DNA from: Deinococcus frigens DSM 12807
GTDB lineage: Bacteria > Deinococcota > Deinococci > Deinococcales > Deinococcaceae
Length of the DNA stretch: 64,000 bases
Assembly: GCF_000701425.1 (NCBI RefSeq)
Contig: NZ_JNIW01000002.1
Coordinates: 1 to 64,000 of the forward strand
Direction of reading: 5' to 3'
Position numbers and translations under genes: made by a program. Shown here one piece after another: positions 1 through 10,508 of the stretch (position 1 is its first letter; each line of letters opens with the position of its first letter). The notes beneath the pieces are model-generated. The model was given only the letters and a program-made list of their open reading frames with translations, had not been told where the DNA came from and did no database searches.

Positions 1-1
1 A

Positions 2-400
2 CCCCAGCAAGAGAGACAGGGACAGGAAGCGCGCCTGAGTGAGTGGCCGCAAGAGGCTAAAGTGAGGATGTTCCGGTTGGTGCTCTCTACCGAGCGCACG
101 GAATGGGTCGTGACCAACGGCCCAGCGTTACAGACTGCGGACGACGTGCGCCAGACGCTCGCCGTCCGTTGGTCTGTCGAGATCTTTCACCGCGAATTGA
201 AGCAGATCACCGGGACCGAAGACTGTCAATGCCGTCTGGGGCGATCTCAACGCAATCACATCGGCACTGCCATGCTGGTCTGGATTCGATTGAACCAGCA
301 GGCCAAAGAGGCGAAGAAAACGATATACGCGCTAAAATTCGGTCTTCTTGATGACTACACGCGCCAGCAGCTCAAAAACCCATCTCTGAGTTTCGCATAA
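2..400 (+). CDS. DDE transposase, C-terminal part (cut by window edge)
   Basis: The frame is open from the first bases of the window to a TAA, so only the C-terminal ~132 residues are seen. The segment with VRWSVEIFHRELKQ followed by a basic Q-C-R-x-G-R-S-Q-R-N-H stretch is the last part of the catalytic domain of IS4/IS701-like DDE transposases, with the catalytic Glu in the E-x-F-H-R-E-L-K region. The gene ends only 27 bases before the stop of the convergent DUF4258 gene, so the insertion sequence lies right behind that gene. Terminal inverted repeats cannot be judged because the other end is outside the window. Family assignment within IS4/IS701 is an inference. Confidence 0.8.
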   Translation, partial: PQQERQGQEARLSEWPQEAKVRMFRLVLSTERTEWVVTNGPALQTADDVRQTLAVRWSVEIFHRELKQITGTEDCQCRLGRSQRNHIGTAMLVWIRLNQQAKEAKKTIYALKFGLLDDYTRQQLKNPSLSFA

Positions 401-427
401 GCCCTAAATTCTCTGCGTCCCCAATGC

Positions 428-1108
428 CTAGCGCTTCCAGCGCCCCCGCCCGCGCGCCCCTGCCTTTGCCCCTGGCGTGCTGGTGCGGACCCGGATCTGC
501 TCGTCGTCGTAGCGCAGCATCACGGCCAGCCGGGCGCGGCTGATGATGTGGTGCGGGTGCCTGGGCACAAAGGCGGTCACGATGTCCAGATGGCCGTCCC
601 GGTGATCCTGCACCACCACATGCAGCGGCAGCGCTATGCCGCAGGCCTCGAAGGAGCCGCAGACCAGCCAGCGCCGGTCTTCCGGGTACACGGCCCGCAC
701 CCGCCCGCACAGCAACACGTTGATGATGTCGTGTTCTAAAAAGCCCTCGGCGCGGGCGTGGCCGATGGCGTGCGGGCACAGGTGGTAACGCGCGTCGTAC
801 ACGGCGTCGCGCAGCCGGGTATGGGCGCGTGACAGGCTAAAATCGTCGGTGGCGATGCCGACCAGTTCGGCCTCGCGCTGGGCCTTGACCGGGGCCGCAC
901 GCACGGCGCGGGCAGGCAGTGGCGTGGGCGCACGGCGGCTGGCCTTCTCGGCACGCGCGAGCTGGGCGCGCAGGGCCAGCAGGTCGGTTCCGGTCTGGAC
1001 CCCGGACAGCAGCGGCGTCTGCTTCTGCGCCTGCGGCGCGGCGGGCCGCTCGTGGCGGCCTCCCCGGCGGCTGTTGATCCCAAGCGGCTTGCTGGACTGT
1101 TTGGTCAC
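428..1108 (-). CDS. DUF4258 domain protein
   Basis: A 226-residue protein of unknown function. The first ~90 residues are basic and low-complexity; the C-terminal half carries the DUF4258 pattern: a His-rich A-H-T-R-L..Y-H-L-C-P-H-A-I-G-H helix, then F-L-E-H-D-I-I-N-V-L, then strands reading R-R-W-L-V-C-G-S-F and L-P-L-H-V-V-V and ending D-I-V-T-A-F. The GTG at 1108 is chosen because a GGAGGT ribosome site sits just upstream on this strand; the frame is open further (to 1348) but that extension looks non-coding. DUF4258 proteins are often RelE-like in fold, but no partner antitoxin is visible here. Its 3' end abuts the transposase fragment. Confidence 0.7.
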   Translation of the reverse strand: MTKQSSKPLGINSRRGGRHERPAAPQAQKQTPLLSGVQTGTDLLALRAQLARAEKASRRAPTPLPARAVRAAPVKAQREAELVGIATDDFSLSRAHTRLRDAVYDARYHLCPHAIGHARAEGFLEHDIINVLLCGRVRAVYPEDRRWLVCGSFEACGIALPLHVVVQDHRDGHLDIVTAFVPRHPHHIISRARLAVMLRYDDEQIRVRTSTPGAKAGARGRGRWKR

Positions 1109-1390
1109 GGCGAACACCTCCGAAAAAAAACGCCCCCCGGCTTCCCGCCCCCTGTCTCCTTTGCCGAGTCCACTCCTGATCCGCACCCCCCAAAAAAGAA
1201 AAGGCCCCTCAAACACGGCTTCGTGTCTGGGAGGAGGCAGGCGTCGTACCCTGTTCAGGGCATGCGTGCAGCATAGCACGGCGCGGCAAAAATGGGCGTA
1301 ACGCAATGGGCAGACAGCGGGGCGCCCGCCTTCTAGGCTGGAAGACACCGTTCAGGCCGCCGTCAACTTCGCCCATTGGAGGACACCCCC

Positions 1391-2251
1391 ATGATCCGTT
1401 CCATGCAGGCCACCGATATCCCCGACGTTCTCGCGCTGCTGCACTGGATGGACGCCTCTCCCGAACGCGAGGTCTTTGCCCCGGACTCCCGCGATCCGCG
1501 CGAACTGCATTTGGAATGTGAGGACGGCCTGTGTCTGGTGGAGACGGATGACGATGGCGTGCGCGCCTACTGCGCCCTGTCTCCCTTCCGCGACGGGCTG
1601 GTGCTGGAGGGGCCGGTGAGCGAGGGCGGCCCGCTGAGTGCCCTGCTGGGCCGCGCCGCCCAGCACACGGACGGCCAGCCGGTCTACGCCTTCAGCGCCC
1701 GCGATAACCTGCCGGTGCGCGCCGCGCTGGAGTCGGCGGGTTTTTCGGCGCTACACAGCACCGCCTTTTACGCCGCGCCGCTGGCAACCGTGTCGCGTGG
1801 GGTCCGCGTCCCGGACGGTCTGCGCGCCACGGAGAGTCTGCCCGTGGCCGAGTACCGCGCCCTGTACCGCGCCGCCGAGGACGCCTGGGCTGGACGCCTG
1901 GACTGGACTCCAGAGCAGTACGCCGCCCACTTTGCCGACGACACGGTGCGGCTGGTGGCGCTGTGGCGCGCAGACCACCCGGTGGGTTTTGCCGAACTGG
2001 AATTCAGCCCCGACGACGGCCGCGCCGACGTGACGTATCTGGCCGTTCACCCCGCCGAGCGCGGGCAGGGCTTGGGCCGCGTGCTGCTGGCCCTGGCCGC
2101 CGCCGAGGCGCAGAGCAGGCCCGAACTGCGGACCCTGCGCGTGCGCGCTCACGATCACTTGCACTCTGCCCGCGCCCTGTACGCCCACATGGGTTTTACC
2201 CACTGCCGTAGCATCGTGACCTATCTGCTGGACGGCGAGGAAGAGGCCTAG
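1391..2251 (+). CDS. GNAT acetyltransferase, two-domain
   Basis: A 286-residue protein. The C-terminal half has the classic GNAT core: strand-forming V-T-Y-L-A-V-H-P followed by the acetyl-CoA pyrophosphate loop E-R-G-Q-G-L-G-R-V-L-L, and a late H-L-H-S-A-R-A-L-Y-A-H-M-G-F segment. The N-terminal half looks like a weaker, degenerate GNAT domain, the usual tandem arrangement. The ATG at 1391 is preceded by a GGAGGA site 8 bases upstream; an in-frame ATG at 1376 lies inside that site and is unlikely. The substrate cannot be predicted. The gene converges on the urate operon. Confidence 0.85.
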   Translation: MIRSMQATDIPDVLALLHWMDASPEREVFAPDSRDPRELHLECEDGLCLVETDDDGVRAYCALSPFRDGLVLEGPVSEGGPLSALLGRAAQHTDGQPVYAFSARDNLPVRAALESAGFSALHSTAFYAAPLATVSRGVRVPDGLRATESLPVAEYRALYRAAEDAWAGRLDWTPEQYAAHFADDTVRLVALWRADHPVGFAELEFSPDDGRADVTYLAVHPAERGQGLGRVLLALAAAEAQSRPELRTLRVRAHDHLHSARALYAHMGFTHCRSIVTYLLDGEEEA

Positions 2252-2307
2252 CTTCTCAGTCCATTCGGACTGCTGCCGGTTTTTCGCGTCATCGGGACCA
2301 AGAAAAA

Positions 2308-2344
2308 CAGCGCCGCCCGGAGGTCAGTCTTCCGGGCGGCGCTG
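2308..2344 (-). terminator. Rho-independent terminator of the urate operon
   Basis: A perfect 14-bp stem (CAGCGCCGCCCGGA at 2308-2321 with its complement at 2331-2344) around a 9-base loop. On the minus strand it is followed by TTTTTCT. It lies about 50 bases past the stop of hiuH. The plus side has no T-run, so it serves the minus strand. Confidence 0.9.
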
Positions 2345-2394
2345 CTGGATTTGAAGGCTGGAGCTTGGCTGCCTCTAGCTTGGGTGCCTCTAGC

Positions 2395-2753
2395 CTAGCT
2401 GCCCCTATACGTGCTGTAGGACCACGGCGTCATCACCAGCGGGACGTGGTAATGGGCGTCCGGGTCGCCCACCGTGAAGCGCAGCGTCACCACGTCCAGA
2501 AACGGCGGATCGGCGGCGGCGTCAAAGTCCGAGAAGTAGTCGGCCACATCAAAGGTCAGCTCGTAGGTGCCGCCCTGAAGGCTGCCGCGCTCGATCAGCG
2601 GTGCGTCGGTGCGTCCGTCGGCGTTGGTGATGGCTGCCGTCAGCTTCCTGCGCTCCTCGCCTTGAATGCGCCACAGCTCCACCCGGACGCCCTGCGCTGG
2701 ACGGCCCCGCGCGGTGTCCAGCACGTGCGTACTCAGTCCGGCGTGTGCGGCCA

Positions 2754-2754
<1 letters not shown>
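2395..2754 (-). CDS. hiuH: 5-hydroxyisourate hydrolase (transthyretin-like)
   Basis: Hydrolyses 5-hydroxyisourate, the product of uricase, to OHCU. The 119-residue protein has both family signatures: the N-terminal L-S-T-H-V-L-D-T-x-x-G-R-P-A-Q-G-V and the C-terminal tetrapeptide YRGS. The ATG at 2754 overlaps the uricase stop by one base (TAATG), which implies translational coupling and fixes the start, although the frame stays open upstream. Last gene of uraD-uricase-hiuH; the terminator at 2308-2344 follows. The three genes together convert urate to (S)-allantoin. Confidence 0.96.
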
Positions 2755-3635
<881 letters not shown>

Positions 3636-3646
3636 CCTTCCTCCCC

Positions 3647-4195
3647 TTATTTCCCGTCGCCGTGGGCGATCAGGTCCAGAACGCGGAGCCGGGCAATCCG
3701 GCTGATCTCGTACAGGGCGGCCTGCCGTTCCTGCTCGGGGGTGTTCGCCAGTCGCCGCCTGGCCCCCTCGAAGATGCTGCTTTTGTTATTTTCGCGCACA
3801 CACACCACGTAGGGCAGCTTGAACTTCTCGTGGTAGGCGTCGTTCAGGCGTCCGAACTCGGCAAACTCCTCGGGCGTCAGACGGTCCAGACCCGCCGCAG
3901 CCTGCTCGTGGGCGCTCTCGGCGGTCAGCTCACCGGCCAGCGCCGCCTTGCCCGCCAGGTCCGGATGGGCGCGGATCAGCCGAAGCTGCGCGCTCTCGGA
4001 GTCCGCCTGCACGGCGGCCTTGAAGGCGTCGGCTACCTCGTCGGCAGTCTGGAAGGGGCGCTGGGCAGCGGCGGCCTGCGCGTACTGCGGCGAGTATTCC
4101 AGCACCCCGGCGAAGTAGTCGGTAAAGGCGTCGGCGCTCAGGGCGTTGACGTCTTTCAGGCTCAGTGGGTCAGCAGGGGCGGAACTCGGGGTCAA
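3647..4195 (-). CDS. uraD: OHCU decarboxylase
   Basis: Decarboxylates 2-oxo-4-hydroxy-4-carboxy-5-ureidoimidazoline to (S)-allantoin, the third step of urate breakdown. The 182-residue protein shows the family motif R-A-H-P-D-L-A-G-K with the catalytic His, the [10 protein letters not shown] helix with the Glu, and F-x-x-L-N-D-A-Y-x-x-K-F. The start is TTG at 4195: GGAGGT stands 5 bases before it and no ATG or GTG fits better. First gene of the operon. Confidence 0.93.
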   Translation of the reverse strand: MTPSSAPADPLSLKDVNALSADAFTDYFAGVLEYSPQYAQAAAAQRPFQTADEVADAFKAAVQADSESAQLRLIRAHPDLAGKAALAGELTAESAHEQAAAGLDRLTPEEFAEFGRLNDAYHEKFKLPYVVCVRENNKSSIFEGARRRLANTPEQERQAALYEISRIARLRVLDLIAHGDGK

Positions 4196-4238
4196 AAGAC
4201 ACCTCCGGCGGGTGGGCGGCAGTGGTCGGACAAGAAAC

Positions 4239-4256
4239 TACTTAGATGGCTAACTA
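4239..4256. promoter_or_regulatory. HucR-type operator upstream of the urate operon
   Basis: TACTTAGATGGCTAACTA is an imperfect palindrome: two 8-base half-sites (TACTTAGA and the complement of TAGTTAGC, 6 of 8 matching) separated by 2 bases. As I recall, the operator bound by the urate-responsive MarR protein HucR in D. radiodurans has this architecture and a very similar left half. It lies 44 bases before the TTG of uraD. No hucR gene is adjacent; the divergent neighbour is dnaJ. Confidence 0.65.
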
Positions 4257-4561
4257 ATTGGACGTCTGAATCTTACGGGTTCATTACGGCGATGTCAAGC
4301 TGGCCATTCTTGAACCGGGTGCAGGGTGGCCGCGCGGTGAGCGGTGGCCAACAGCGGTGGCTCCAGTCCCGGTTCAGCTCCTGCCCCGGAAAACCTGAGC
4401 GCGTCAGGCCCGTCAACCCGTCCTGCATACGACGCCAACCTCTTCACGGATGGCTTGAGACTGCGCCCCGCCCACTTTTCCTGAGTGTGGTCATGTTAAC
4501 CTGTTGGGCGGAGGCCCGGCCCCTGCCATTTCACAGGCTTGCGCCCGGCGAAAGACGACAC
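4257..4561. other. Intergenic region between the urate operon and dnaJ
   Basis: About 300 bases between divergent genes. The long frame open across it (from 3662) is the antisense of uraD running into dnaJ and has no coding look. GTTAAC near 4496 could be part of a dnaJ -10 region, but I see no clear promoter pair and no CIRCE-type inverted repeat. Confidence 0.5.
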
Positions 4562-5683
4562 ATGGATTATTACGAATTACTGGGCGTGACCCGGACCTCG
4601 GGTGCCGACGAAATCAAATCTGCCTACCGCAAGCTGGCCCTCAAGTACCACCCGGACCGCAACAAGGAAGAGGGCGCGCAGCAGAAATTCGCGCAGATCA
4701 GCGAGGCGTACTCGGTCCTGTCCGACACCGAGAAACGCGCGCACTATGACCGCTTCGGTTCGGCCCCCAATGCGGGAATGCCCGGCGGCGATCCGTTCGG
4801 CGGCATGGGCGGCGCGGGCTTTGATCCGATGGACATCTTCGAGCAGTTGTTCGGCGGCATGGCTGGTGGGCGCGGGCGGCGCGGCCCGGCGCGCGGCGAC
4901 GATCTGGAAACAGCGGTGCAGGTCACGCTGCTCCAGGCCCGCGCGGGCGAGGAGGTCGAGGTAGTGGTGGACCGCTTGACAGGGTGCGAACACTGCCACG
5001 GCAGCAAGACCGAACCCGGCGGCAAGCCCGCCAAGACCTGCCCCACCTGCTCCGGCGCGGGGGCGGTGCGCGCACAGGCCCGGACCATCTTTGGCGTGGT
5101 GGAAACCCAGCAGCCCTGCCCTGCCTGCCGGGGCGAGGGCCAGATCATCCAGGATCCCTGCACCGTCTGTAAGGGGCGTGGCCGCACGCTAAAGGCCGAG
5201 AAGGTGGGCGTCAAGCTGCCGCGTGGTATCGACGAGGGTTACCGCATTCGCGTGTCCGGCATGGGCAACGAGGGACCGGGGGGCAACGGCGACCTGTACG
5301 TGCATATCGAGATGGAAGCCCACCCGGAACTGCGCCGCGAGCAGGAACACCTGATCTTTCCGGCTCAGATCGGATTTGCCAAGGCGGCGCTGGGCGGCCA
5401 CGTCACCGTTCCCACGCTGGACGGCGAGCAGGTGGTAGAGGTCAAGCCCGGCACCCAGCACGGCGAGCTGCACCGCCTGACGGGTCAGGGCATGCCCCGC
5501 TTGCAAGGACGCGGCAGCGGCGACCTGATCGTGGAATACGACGTGACCGTGCCGAAGCCCAAAGACCTGACCCCCGAGGCCCGCGACGCGCTGCTGGCCT
5601 ACGCCCGCGCCGTGGGTGACGAGGTCAACGAGAAGCACGAAGGCTTTTTCGACAAGGTTGGAAAGATTTTCAGAGGCGACTGA
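4562..5683 (+). CDS. dnaJ: Chaperone DnaJ (Hsp40)
   Basis: Co-chaperone that stimulates DnaK ATPase and delivers substrates. The 373-residue protein has, in order: a J domain (residues ~1-70) with the HPD motif in Y-H-P-D-R-N; a G/F-rich linker (~75-115); four zinc-finger CxxCxGxG-like repeats ([32 protein letters not shown]; the first ends S-K rather than G-x-G); and the two beta-domain C-terminal substrate-binding region. ATG at 4562 gives the invariant M-D-Y-Y-E-L-L-G-V opening. No grpE or dnaK is adjacent, so it may be a second, stand-alone dnaJ copy. Confidence 0.97.
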   Translation: MDYYELLGVTRTSGADEIKSAYRKLALKYHPDRNKEEGAQQKFAQISEAYSVLSDTEKRAHYDRFGSAPNAGMPGGDPFGGMGGAGFDPMDIFEQLFGGMAGGRGRRGPARGDDLETAVQVTLLQARAGEEVEVVVDRLTGCEHCHGSKTEPGGKPAKTCPTCSGAGAVRAQARTIFGVVETQQPCPACRGEGQIIQDPCTVCKGRGRTLKAEKVGVKLPRGIDEGYRIRVSGMGNEGPGGNGDLYVHIEMEAHPELRREQEHLIFPAQIGFAKAALGGHVTVPTLDGEQVVEVKPGTQHGELHRLTGQGMPRLQGRGSGDLIVEYDVTVPKPKDLTPEARDALLAYARAVGDEVNEKHEGFFDKVGKIFRGD

Positions 5684-5761
5684 CGCTTTTGACCTGTTGA
5701 TGGAGATCCTGGGCGGTGGCCTGGGGTCTTTTGCGTGGAGATCAGGCCAGCGTTAGCACCT

Positions 5762-5954
5762 GTGTCTGATACGGACTCCGATTGGAAGGTGTTGGAAACA
5801 CCTGGAAATCCGAGGGGGCGTCCAAGCATCCTCATGGGCGCTGCTCTGGACAAGACAGCGAGCAGGAGAAAAACGGGTTCCGGACGTGGAGTGGGTGAAT
5901 CGGCGCTGTCCCTATCCCTATTCATGCACGAAACAAACGGAATCCGTCTGAGTC
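5762..5954. repeat. MITE-like segment with terminal inverted repeats
   Basis: The 22 bases at 5762-5783 and the reverse complement of 5933-5954 match at 16 of 22 positions around a shared ACGGANTCCG core. The 193-bp interior has no coding capacity but contains GGTGTT-gga-AACACC. This shape suggests a small non-autonomous element filling the dnaJ-META gap. It has no match to the transposase fragment that I can test here. Confidence 0.45.
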
Positions 5955-6056
5955 GGCGTGAGGCGGCCCATCATCCGACCGTCAGTCGGGGGGAGCAATC
6001 TGGAAGGCCGAAGAGGACGCTGCACGCCTCCACACCACCTTTCCCGGGAGACACAA

Positions 6057-6797
6057 ATGAACCCCCTGCCTCTCATGCTCAGCGCCACCCTCGGCCTTTG
6101 CGCCCTCGCCTCTGCTCAGACCACGCCGCCAAACACCGACGGCACTTGGACCCTGACCCGTCTGACCGACAAGCCGGGAACCTCGGCCAGCGCTGGCCTG
6201 GAGAACTTCACGCTGAGTGTGCAGGGCAATCAGATCTCCGGGTCCGCCGGATGCAACACGTTCATGACCTCCGGGGCTTTGGCCGGGCAGACCTTCCGTT
6301 TCGGGCCGCTCGCCACCACCCGCAAGCTGTGCGCGCCCGAGCAGAATGCGCTGGAAACGCGTTACCTGAACGTTCTGATGCAGGCCCGTGCCTTCGCACG
6401 CTACGGCGACACGCTCATCCTGACCTCCGGCACGTCGAAGGTGGTCTTCAAGATGGCGGGCAAGATGGGAGGCGGGGTGCAGAAAGAACTTCAGGGCGAC
6501 TGGAAACTGGCAGGCACGCAGGGCAGCGAGGCCCTGACGGTGGTGTTCGGCACAGTCGGGCGCGTGAGCGGCACCACGGGCTGCAACACCTTTATGGGCG
6601 AGTACCGCGTGATGGATACGGGCCTGACCTTTGGCGCGCTGGGGGTGACCCGCCGCGCCTGCCCCGATGCGGCGCTGGCCGGACAGGAACAGGCATTCCT
6701 CAAAGACCTCTCGGAAGTCATCGGTTATGCCGTCAATGGTGCGGCGCTGATCCTGACCACCAAATCCGGCAAGACGCTGAGGCTGGACCGTCAGTAA
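6057..6797 (+). CDS. Secreted protein with two META domains
   Basis: A 246-residue exported protein. The first ~20 residues form a signal peptide (M-N-P-L-P-L-M-L-S-A-T-L-G-L-C-A-L-A-S-A). Two META (HslJ-like) domains follow, each with the hallmark G-x-x-G-C-N-T-F-M: one at residues ~60-70 (ISGSAGCNTFM) and one at ~175-185 (VSGTTGCNTFM), each followed by a T-R-x-x-C-P/A segment. META domains occur in heat-inducible and stress-linked periplasmic proteins. GGGAG precedes the ATG at 6057. Confidence 0.9.
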   Translation: MNPLPLMLSATLGLCALASAQTTPPNTDGTWTLTRLTDKPGTSASAGLENFTLSVQGNQISGSAGCNTFMTSGALAGQTFRFGPLATTRKLCAPEQNALETRYLNVLMQARAFARYGDTLILTSGTSKVVFKMAGKMGGGVQKELQGDWKLAGTQGSEALTVVFGTVGRVSGTTGCNTFMGEYRVMDTGLTFGALGVTRRACPDAALAGQEQAFLKDLSEVIGYAVNGAALILTTKSGKTLRLDRQ

Positions 6798-6818
6798 CCG
6801 CAGGCGGCGTGGGCGGGA

Positions 6819-7850
6819 TTACCAGCGAACTGGCAGCCCCGTCCGCGCACTCTCATAGCCGCCCAGCACCAGCCGCACGCTCTCGCGGCCATCCTCGCCG
6901 GTACAGACGACGGGCGCACCGTCCTGGACGCTCTGCACAAAGGCGACAACGCTGCGGACGTGGGCATTGTCGGAGGTGGCAAAGTCGTACCACGTTTCGT
7001 CGGCCTGGCCCCACTGCCCGAAGCCGTGTTCGCGGTTCACGAAACGCAGTCTCGGCTTGCCCAGGCGGTTGCTGCATTCCAGCGCGCCCTCGGTGCCGTA
7101 GACCGCAAAGCTCTCCTCCCAGCCGGTGGCGGTCCAGGCGTTCTCCACGCTGGCAAGTCCACCATTGCTGAATTCCAGCGTGGCGACGCTGGTGTCCTCC
7201 ACCTCAATCTGGAACTTCAGCGTGCTCATGCGCGCGTAGATGCTGCCCACGTCGCCGCCGAAGTGCCGGGCCAGGTCCATCATGTGACAGCCGTTGTCCA
7301 GCAGGGTGCCGCCGCCGCTGGCCGCCAGATTGCCAAAAGCCCCGCGCACCTCCGGCGCACCGCCCCAGTCGTGGGCCTGCCGCAGGCGCATAAAGGTCAC
7401 GCGCCCGACGCGGCCCTCGTCGATCAACCGTTTGGCCGTCTGCACCAGGGGGCTGGAGCGCAGATGATGGCCGGTCTGGAGAATGGCCCCGCCCTCCTGC
7501 GCCGCCGCGATCATCTCTTCGCAGGCGGCCAGGTCCAGCGAGAGAGGTTTCTCGCACAGGACGTGAATGCCGCGCCGCAGGGCTGCGAGGGCGGCGGGCG
7601 CGTGAAAGGCGTTGGGCGTGCAGATGCTGACCGCCTGGACCTCGCCGCCCTCCAGCAACTCCGTGAAGTCCGCGTAGCCCCGCGCGTTCCACTCGGTTTC
7701 CCGGCGGATGCGGGTGCCGCCATGTGGCTCGGCAAAGGCCACCACGTTCGCCCCAGCGTGGCTGTAGCCCTCGTAATGCCGCTGCGAGATGGCCCCCGCG
7801 CCGATGATGCCGACGTTCAGCGGGCCAGTCTGGGACAGTGCAGTGGTCAC
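6819..7850 (-). CDS. Gfo/Idh/MocA family oxidoreductase
   Basis: A 343-residue NAD(P)-dependent sugar or inositol-type dehydrogenase. The Rossmann motif [12 protein letters not shown] is near residue 15 and the family Lys motif C-E-K-P-L-S-L at ~95; the C-terminal beta-sheet domain contains [11 protein letters not shown]. The start is GTG at 7850, overlapping the stop of the ThuA gene by 4 bases (GTGA), so the two are co-translated. ThuA with Gfo/Idh/MocA partners are common in carbohydrate utilisation loci; the substrate is unknown and no transporter lies beside them. Confidence 0.92.
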   Translation of the reverse strand: MTTALSQTGPLNVGIIGAGAISQRHYEGYSHAGANVVAFAEPHGGTRIRRETEWNARGYADFTELLEGGEVQAVSICTPNAFHAPAALAALRRGIHVLCEKPLSLDLAACEEMIAAAQEGGAILQTGHHLRSSPLVQTAKRLIDEGRVGRVTFMRLRQAHDWGGAPEVRGAFGNLAASGGGTLLDNGCHMMDLARHFGGDVGSIYARMSTLKFQIEVEDTSVATLEFSNGGLASVENAWTATGWEESFAVYGTEGALECSNRLGKPRLRFVNREHGFGQWGQADETWYDFATSDNAHVRSVVAFVQSVQDGAPVVCTGEDGRESVRLVLGGYESARTGLPVRW

Positions 7851-8626
7851 CGCTTTTCCGGCGGCAGCGTTTCCAGTGGCAGCGTCTTCAGAGGCAGTGT
7901 CTCTAGAGGTTGGGGCCGATGCCCGAAGGAGCGCGGCGCGCTGGCTGTCGGCATGGCCCAGCGTGCGGCGTTGGCGATCACGCGCTGAATTTCGGGGTTG
8001 TGGTACGTCGGGAATGTCTCATGGCCGGGGCGAAAATAAAAGATCTTGCCGCTCCCGCGCGTGAAGGTGCAGCCGCTGCGGAAGACCTCGCCGCCCGCGA
8101 ACCAGCTCACAAAGACCAGCTCATCGGGCGCGGGAATGTCGAAGTGTTCGCCGTACATCTCCTCGTGCTCCAGCGTGATGTATTCGCCCACGCCCTGCGC
8201 GATTGCGTGCGCCGGATGGACCACCCACAGCCGCTCCTTCTCGCCCACCTCGCGCCATTTCAGGTCACAGCCGGTGCCCATCAGAGCCTTGAACGGCTTG
8301 CTGAAATGCCCGGAGTGCAACACGATCAGTCCCATGCCGCCCTGCACGCGGGCCACCACTTTTGCGGCAACCTCGTCGGACACGTCGCCGTGTGCCTTGT
8401 GACCCCACCACAGCAGGACATCCGTGTTTTCCAGCACCTCGTCGGTCAGGCCGTGTTCCGGTTGATCCAGGGTGGCGGTCCGGACCTCCGGGAAGCCGTG
8501 CGCCCGCAATCCCTCGGCGATTACTGTGTGGATGCCCTGCGGGTAGTGGGCGCTGACGGCGGGGTTTTCCAGTTCGTGGTGGTACTCGTTCCAGACGGTC
8601 AGGCGGGGCTGGTTGGATGGGGTCAT
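7847..8626 (-). CDS. ThuA-like trehalose utilisation protein
   Basis: A 259-residue ThuA family protein (class I glutamine amidotransferase-like fold). Landmarks are V-W-N-E-Y-x-H-E near the start, [27 protein letters not shown] and a C-terminal [13 protein letters not shown]. ATG 8626 is the family-like start; the frame is open further but reads as non-coding. The last ~20 residues are a small repeat (P-L-E-T-L-P, P-L-K-T-L-P, P-L-E-T-L-P), unusual for the family. TACATT lies 10 bases before the ATG. Confidence 0.9.
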   Translation of the reverse strand: MTPSNQPRLTVWNEYHHELENPAVSAHYPQGIHTVIAEGLRAHGFPEVRTATLDQPEHGLTDEVLENTDVLLWWGHKAHGDVSDEVAAKVVARVQGGMGLIVLHSGHFSKPFKALMGTGCDLKWREVGEKERLWVVHPAHAIAQGVGEYITLEHEEMYGEHFDIPAPDELVFVSWFAGGEVFRSGCTFTRGSGKIFYFRPGHETFPTYHNPEIQRVIANAARWAMPTASAPRSFGHRPQPLETLPLKTLPLETLPPEKR

Positions 8627-8797
8627 GGCGGGACTGAATGTAGCGCGGTGGGGGAGGGGATGGGGGCTGCTCCCACGATCACCCCATCCGTCCCCCTTAG
8701 AGGCCACCTTCACACAAGGAAAGGCAAGTTTTCTCCCGACTCCACTTGAGGGGAACTAGCGGAGAAACAGGCGAAGGGGTTTGCCCTCCAGTTCCGC

Positions 8798-8989
8798 TCA
8801 AAACAGCTTGTCCAGCGTGATCGGCGTCTCGCGCACCCATTGGCCGATCGCAAGATAATGAGCGTTGGTGACAGCGGCGGCGGCTCCCACGCTGCTGATC
8901 TTGCCCGCGTCGCGCGCACCCAGGGCGCTGACCCGGAATTCGGGGGAGTCCAGTGCGATCGCCTGCACGCTGCCAATGTCGGCGTTGAC
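8798..8989 (-). pseudogene. Remnant of a xanthine dehydrogenase/aldehyde oxidase C-terminus
   Basis: Reading leftward from about 8989, one frame gives G-S-V-Q-A-I..V-G-A-A-A-A-V-T-N-A-H, then W-V-R-E-T-P-I-T-L-D-K-L-F and a TGA at 8798-8800. That is the last ~60 residues of a molybdopterin-binding xanthine dehydrogenase/aldehyde oxidase large subunit, where G-x-A-A-A-I-A-N-A and R-D-L-P-I-T-L-D-K-L-L are typical. Upstream the frame loses family resemblance and has no start, so this is a broken tail. Xanthine dehydrogenase makes urate, which would link it to the urate operon 5 kb away. Confidence 0.6.
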
Positions 8990-9074
8990 GGGGCCTGGGC
9001 TGGGAGGACCGCAGAGGCGAACAGGTGTTCTGGCGCATTGACAGTTGGGTCGTTGGGCGGTTTGATCGCCCCTC

Positions 9075-10508
9075 TCACGCCTCCGAATCCTGAATCCCGA
9101 ATTCGTCCTTCAGCGCGGCCAGTGCGGCGTGGTAGCCCGCCATGCCGTGAATGCCGCCGCCAGGGGGCGTGCTGCTGGAACACAGGTAGAACCCCCTGAC
9201 CGGCGTGCGGTACGGGGTAGAGGTCAGCACCGGGCGGGCCAGCAGGCCCCACAGGTCGCCCTTGCCGCCGTTCACATCGCCGCCGCCGAAGACCGGGCTG
9301 TATGCCTGGAGCATCGGCGCGGTGGTGCGGTGGCGGGCCAGGATCAGGCCACGGAAGCCCGGCGCGTAGCGTTCGATCTGATCTTCCATCTGCTGTTGAA
9401 TATCCTCGTCGCTGCCGTTGGGAACATGCGAGTACGCCCAGAAGGTGTGCTGTCCGCTGGGGGCGCGAGTGGAGTCGAACAGAGTGTGCTGCGCGGCCAG
9501 GACATAGGGGCGCGGCGAGACGTGGGTGGGCGCGGCGGCCTCCGAACGGGCCACCTCGTCCAGCGTGCCGCCCAGATGCACGGTGGCGGCGCGGGCCACG
9601 CGGGAATCGGCCCACGGCACCGGGCCGCTCAGGGCGTAATCCAGTTTCTGAATGCCGGGGCCGTAGCGGTAGCGTTCCAGCGCGGCGCGGTAGGCGGCAG
9701 GGGCGCGGTCTCCCAGCAACCCCAGCAGCACGCCGGGGCTGCTGTCCACCAGTGTCACGCGGGCGGGGGGCAGATCGGCGGCAGAGGTCACCCGAACGCC
9801 GGTGACCACGGACCCGCCCAGAAATTCCAGATACGCGCGCATGGCGTCGGGCAGCGCCTGCGCCCCGCCGCGCGGGAAGGGCCAGCCCACCGAGTGGGCG
9901 AGCAGCGCCAGCACCAGCGTCATGGCCGAGGTGCCGGGGGCCGAGAACGGCAGCACGCTGTGCGCGGCCAGGCCGCCCCACAGCGCGCGGGCCTCGGGGG
10001 TGCGGAACAGCAACCTGCCCAGCAGCTCGGCAGGCGGCAGCCCGCGAATCCCGAACCGCGCCAGCGTGAAGAAGTGCGACGGCACGCGCGGCAGCGGGCG
10101 CAGGATGTCGTGCAGCAGGCCCTCCCAGTTGTTCAGAAGGGGGCGGATCAGGGCGGTCCAGGCGGGGCCATCTGCGCCCAGGGCGTCAGCGGTGGCCTCC
10201 AAACTGCGCTCTAACGTGACCGAACCTCCGCCCAGCGGATGCGTGACGGGGGCGTCCGGTTGCACCCACTCCAGACCAAAGGCGTGCAGTGGCCAGTTGC
10301 GAAACGCGGGGCTGGCGGCGGCCAGCGGGTGAATGGCGCTGCCGTAGTCGTGAACGAAACCGGGCCGGGTCAGGGGCAGGCTCCGCATTCCTCCGCCCAC
10401 CGTGTCGTGCGCCTCCAGCACCTGCACCCGCAATCCGGCGCGGGCCAGGGTCAGGGCCGCCGAGAGGCCGTTGGGGCCAGCGCCGACCACGACTGCGTCC
10501 AGGGTCAT
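9075..10508 (-). CDS. FAD-dependent oxidoreductase, phytoene desaturase-like
   Basis: A 477-residue NAD(P)/FAD oxidoreductase of the phytoene dehydrogenase/CrtI-CrtO family. The N-terminal dinucleotide fold reads [17 protein letters not shown], with E-A-H-D-T-V-G-G-G at ~35; the C-terminal FAD signature is [23 protein letters not shown] as two adjoining parts. Pigmented Deinococcus carry several members; which substrate this one uses cannot be told. Start ATG 10508 has a leaderless promoter, TACCAT then 6 bases. Divergent from prs. Confidence 0.88.
   Translation of the reverse strand: MTLDAVVVGAGPNGLSAALTLARAGLRVQVLEAHDTVGGGMRSLPLTRPGFVHDYGSAIHPLAAASPAFRNWPLHAFGLEWVQPDAPVTHPLGGGSVTLERSLEATADALGADGPAWTALIRPLLNNWEGLLHDILRPLPRVPSHFFTLARFGIRGLPPAELLGRLLFRTPEARALWGGLAAHSVLPFSAPGTSAMTLVLALLAHSVGWPFPRGGAQALPDAMRAYLEFLGGSVVTGVRVTSAADLPPARVTLVDSSPGVLLGLLGDRAPAAYRAALERYRYGPGIQKLDYALSGPVPWADSRVARAATVHLGGTLDEVARSEAAAPTHVSPRPYVLAAQHTLFDSTRAPSGQHTFWAYSHVPNGSDEDIQQQMEDQIERYAPGFRGLILARHRTTAPMLQAYSPVFGGGDVNGGKGDLWGLLARPVLTSTPYRTPVRGFYLCSSSTPPGGGIHGMAGYHAALAALKDEFGIQDSEA

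Noticed and set aside
3662..5683. Long N-terminal extension of dnaJ
   Set aside because: The extension is antisense to uraD and intergenic DNA; DnaJ starts at M-D-Y-Y-E (4562).
8710..9981. 423-codon frame on the minus strand
   Set aside because: It is an alternative frame of the FAD oxidoreductase gene with no family features.
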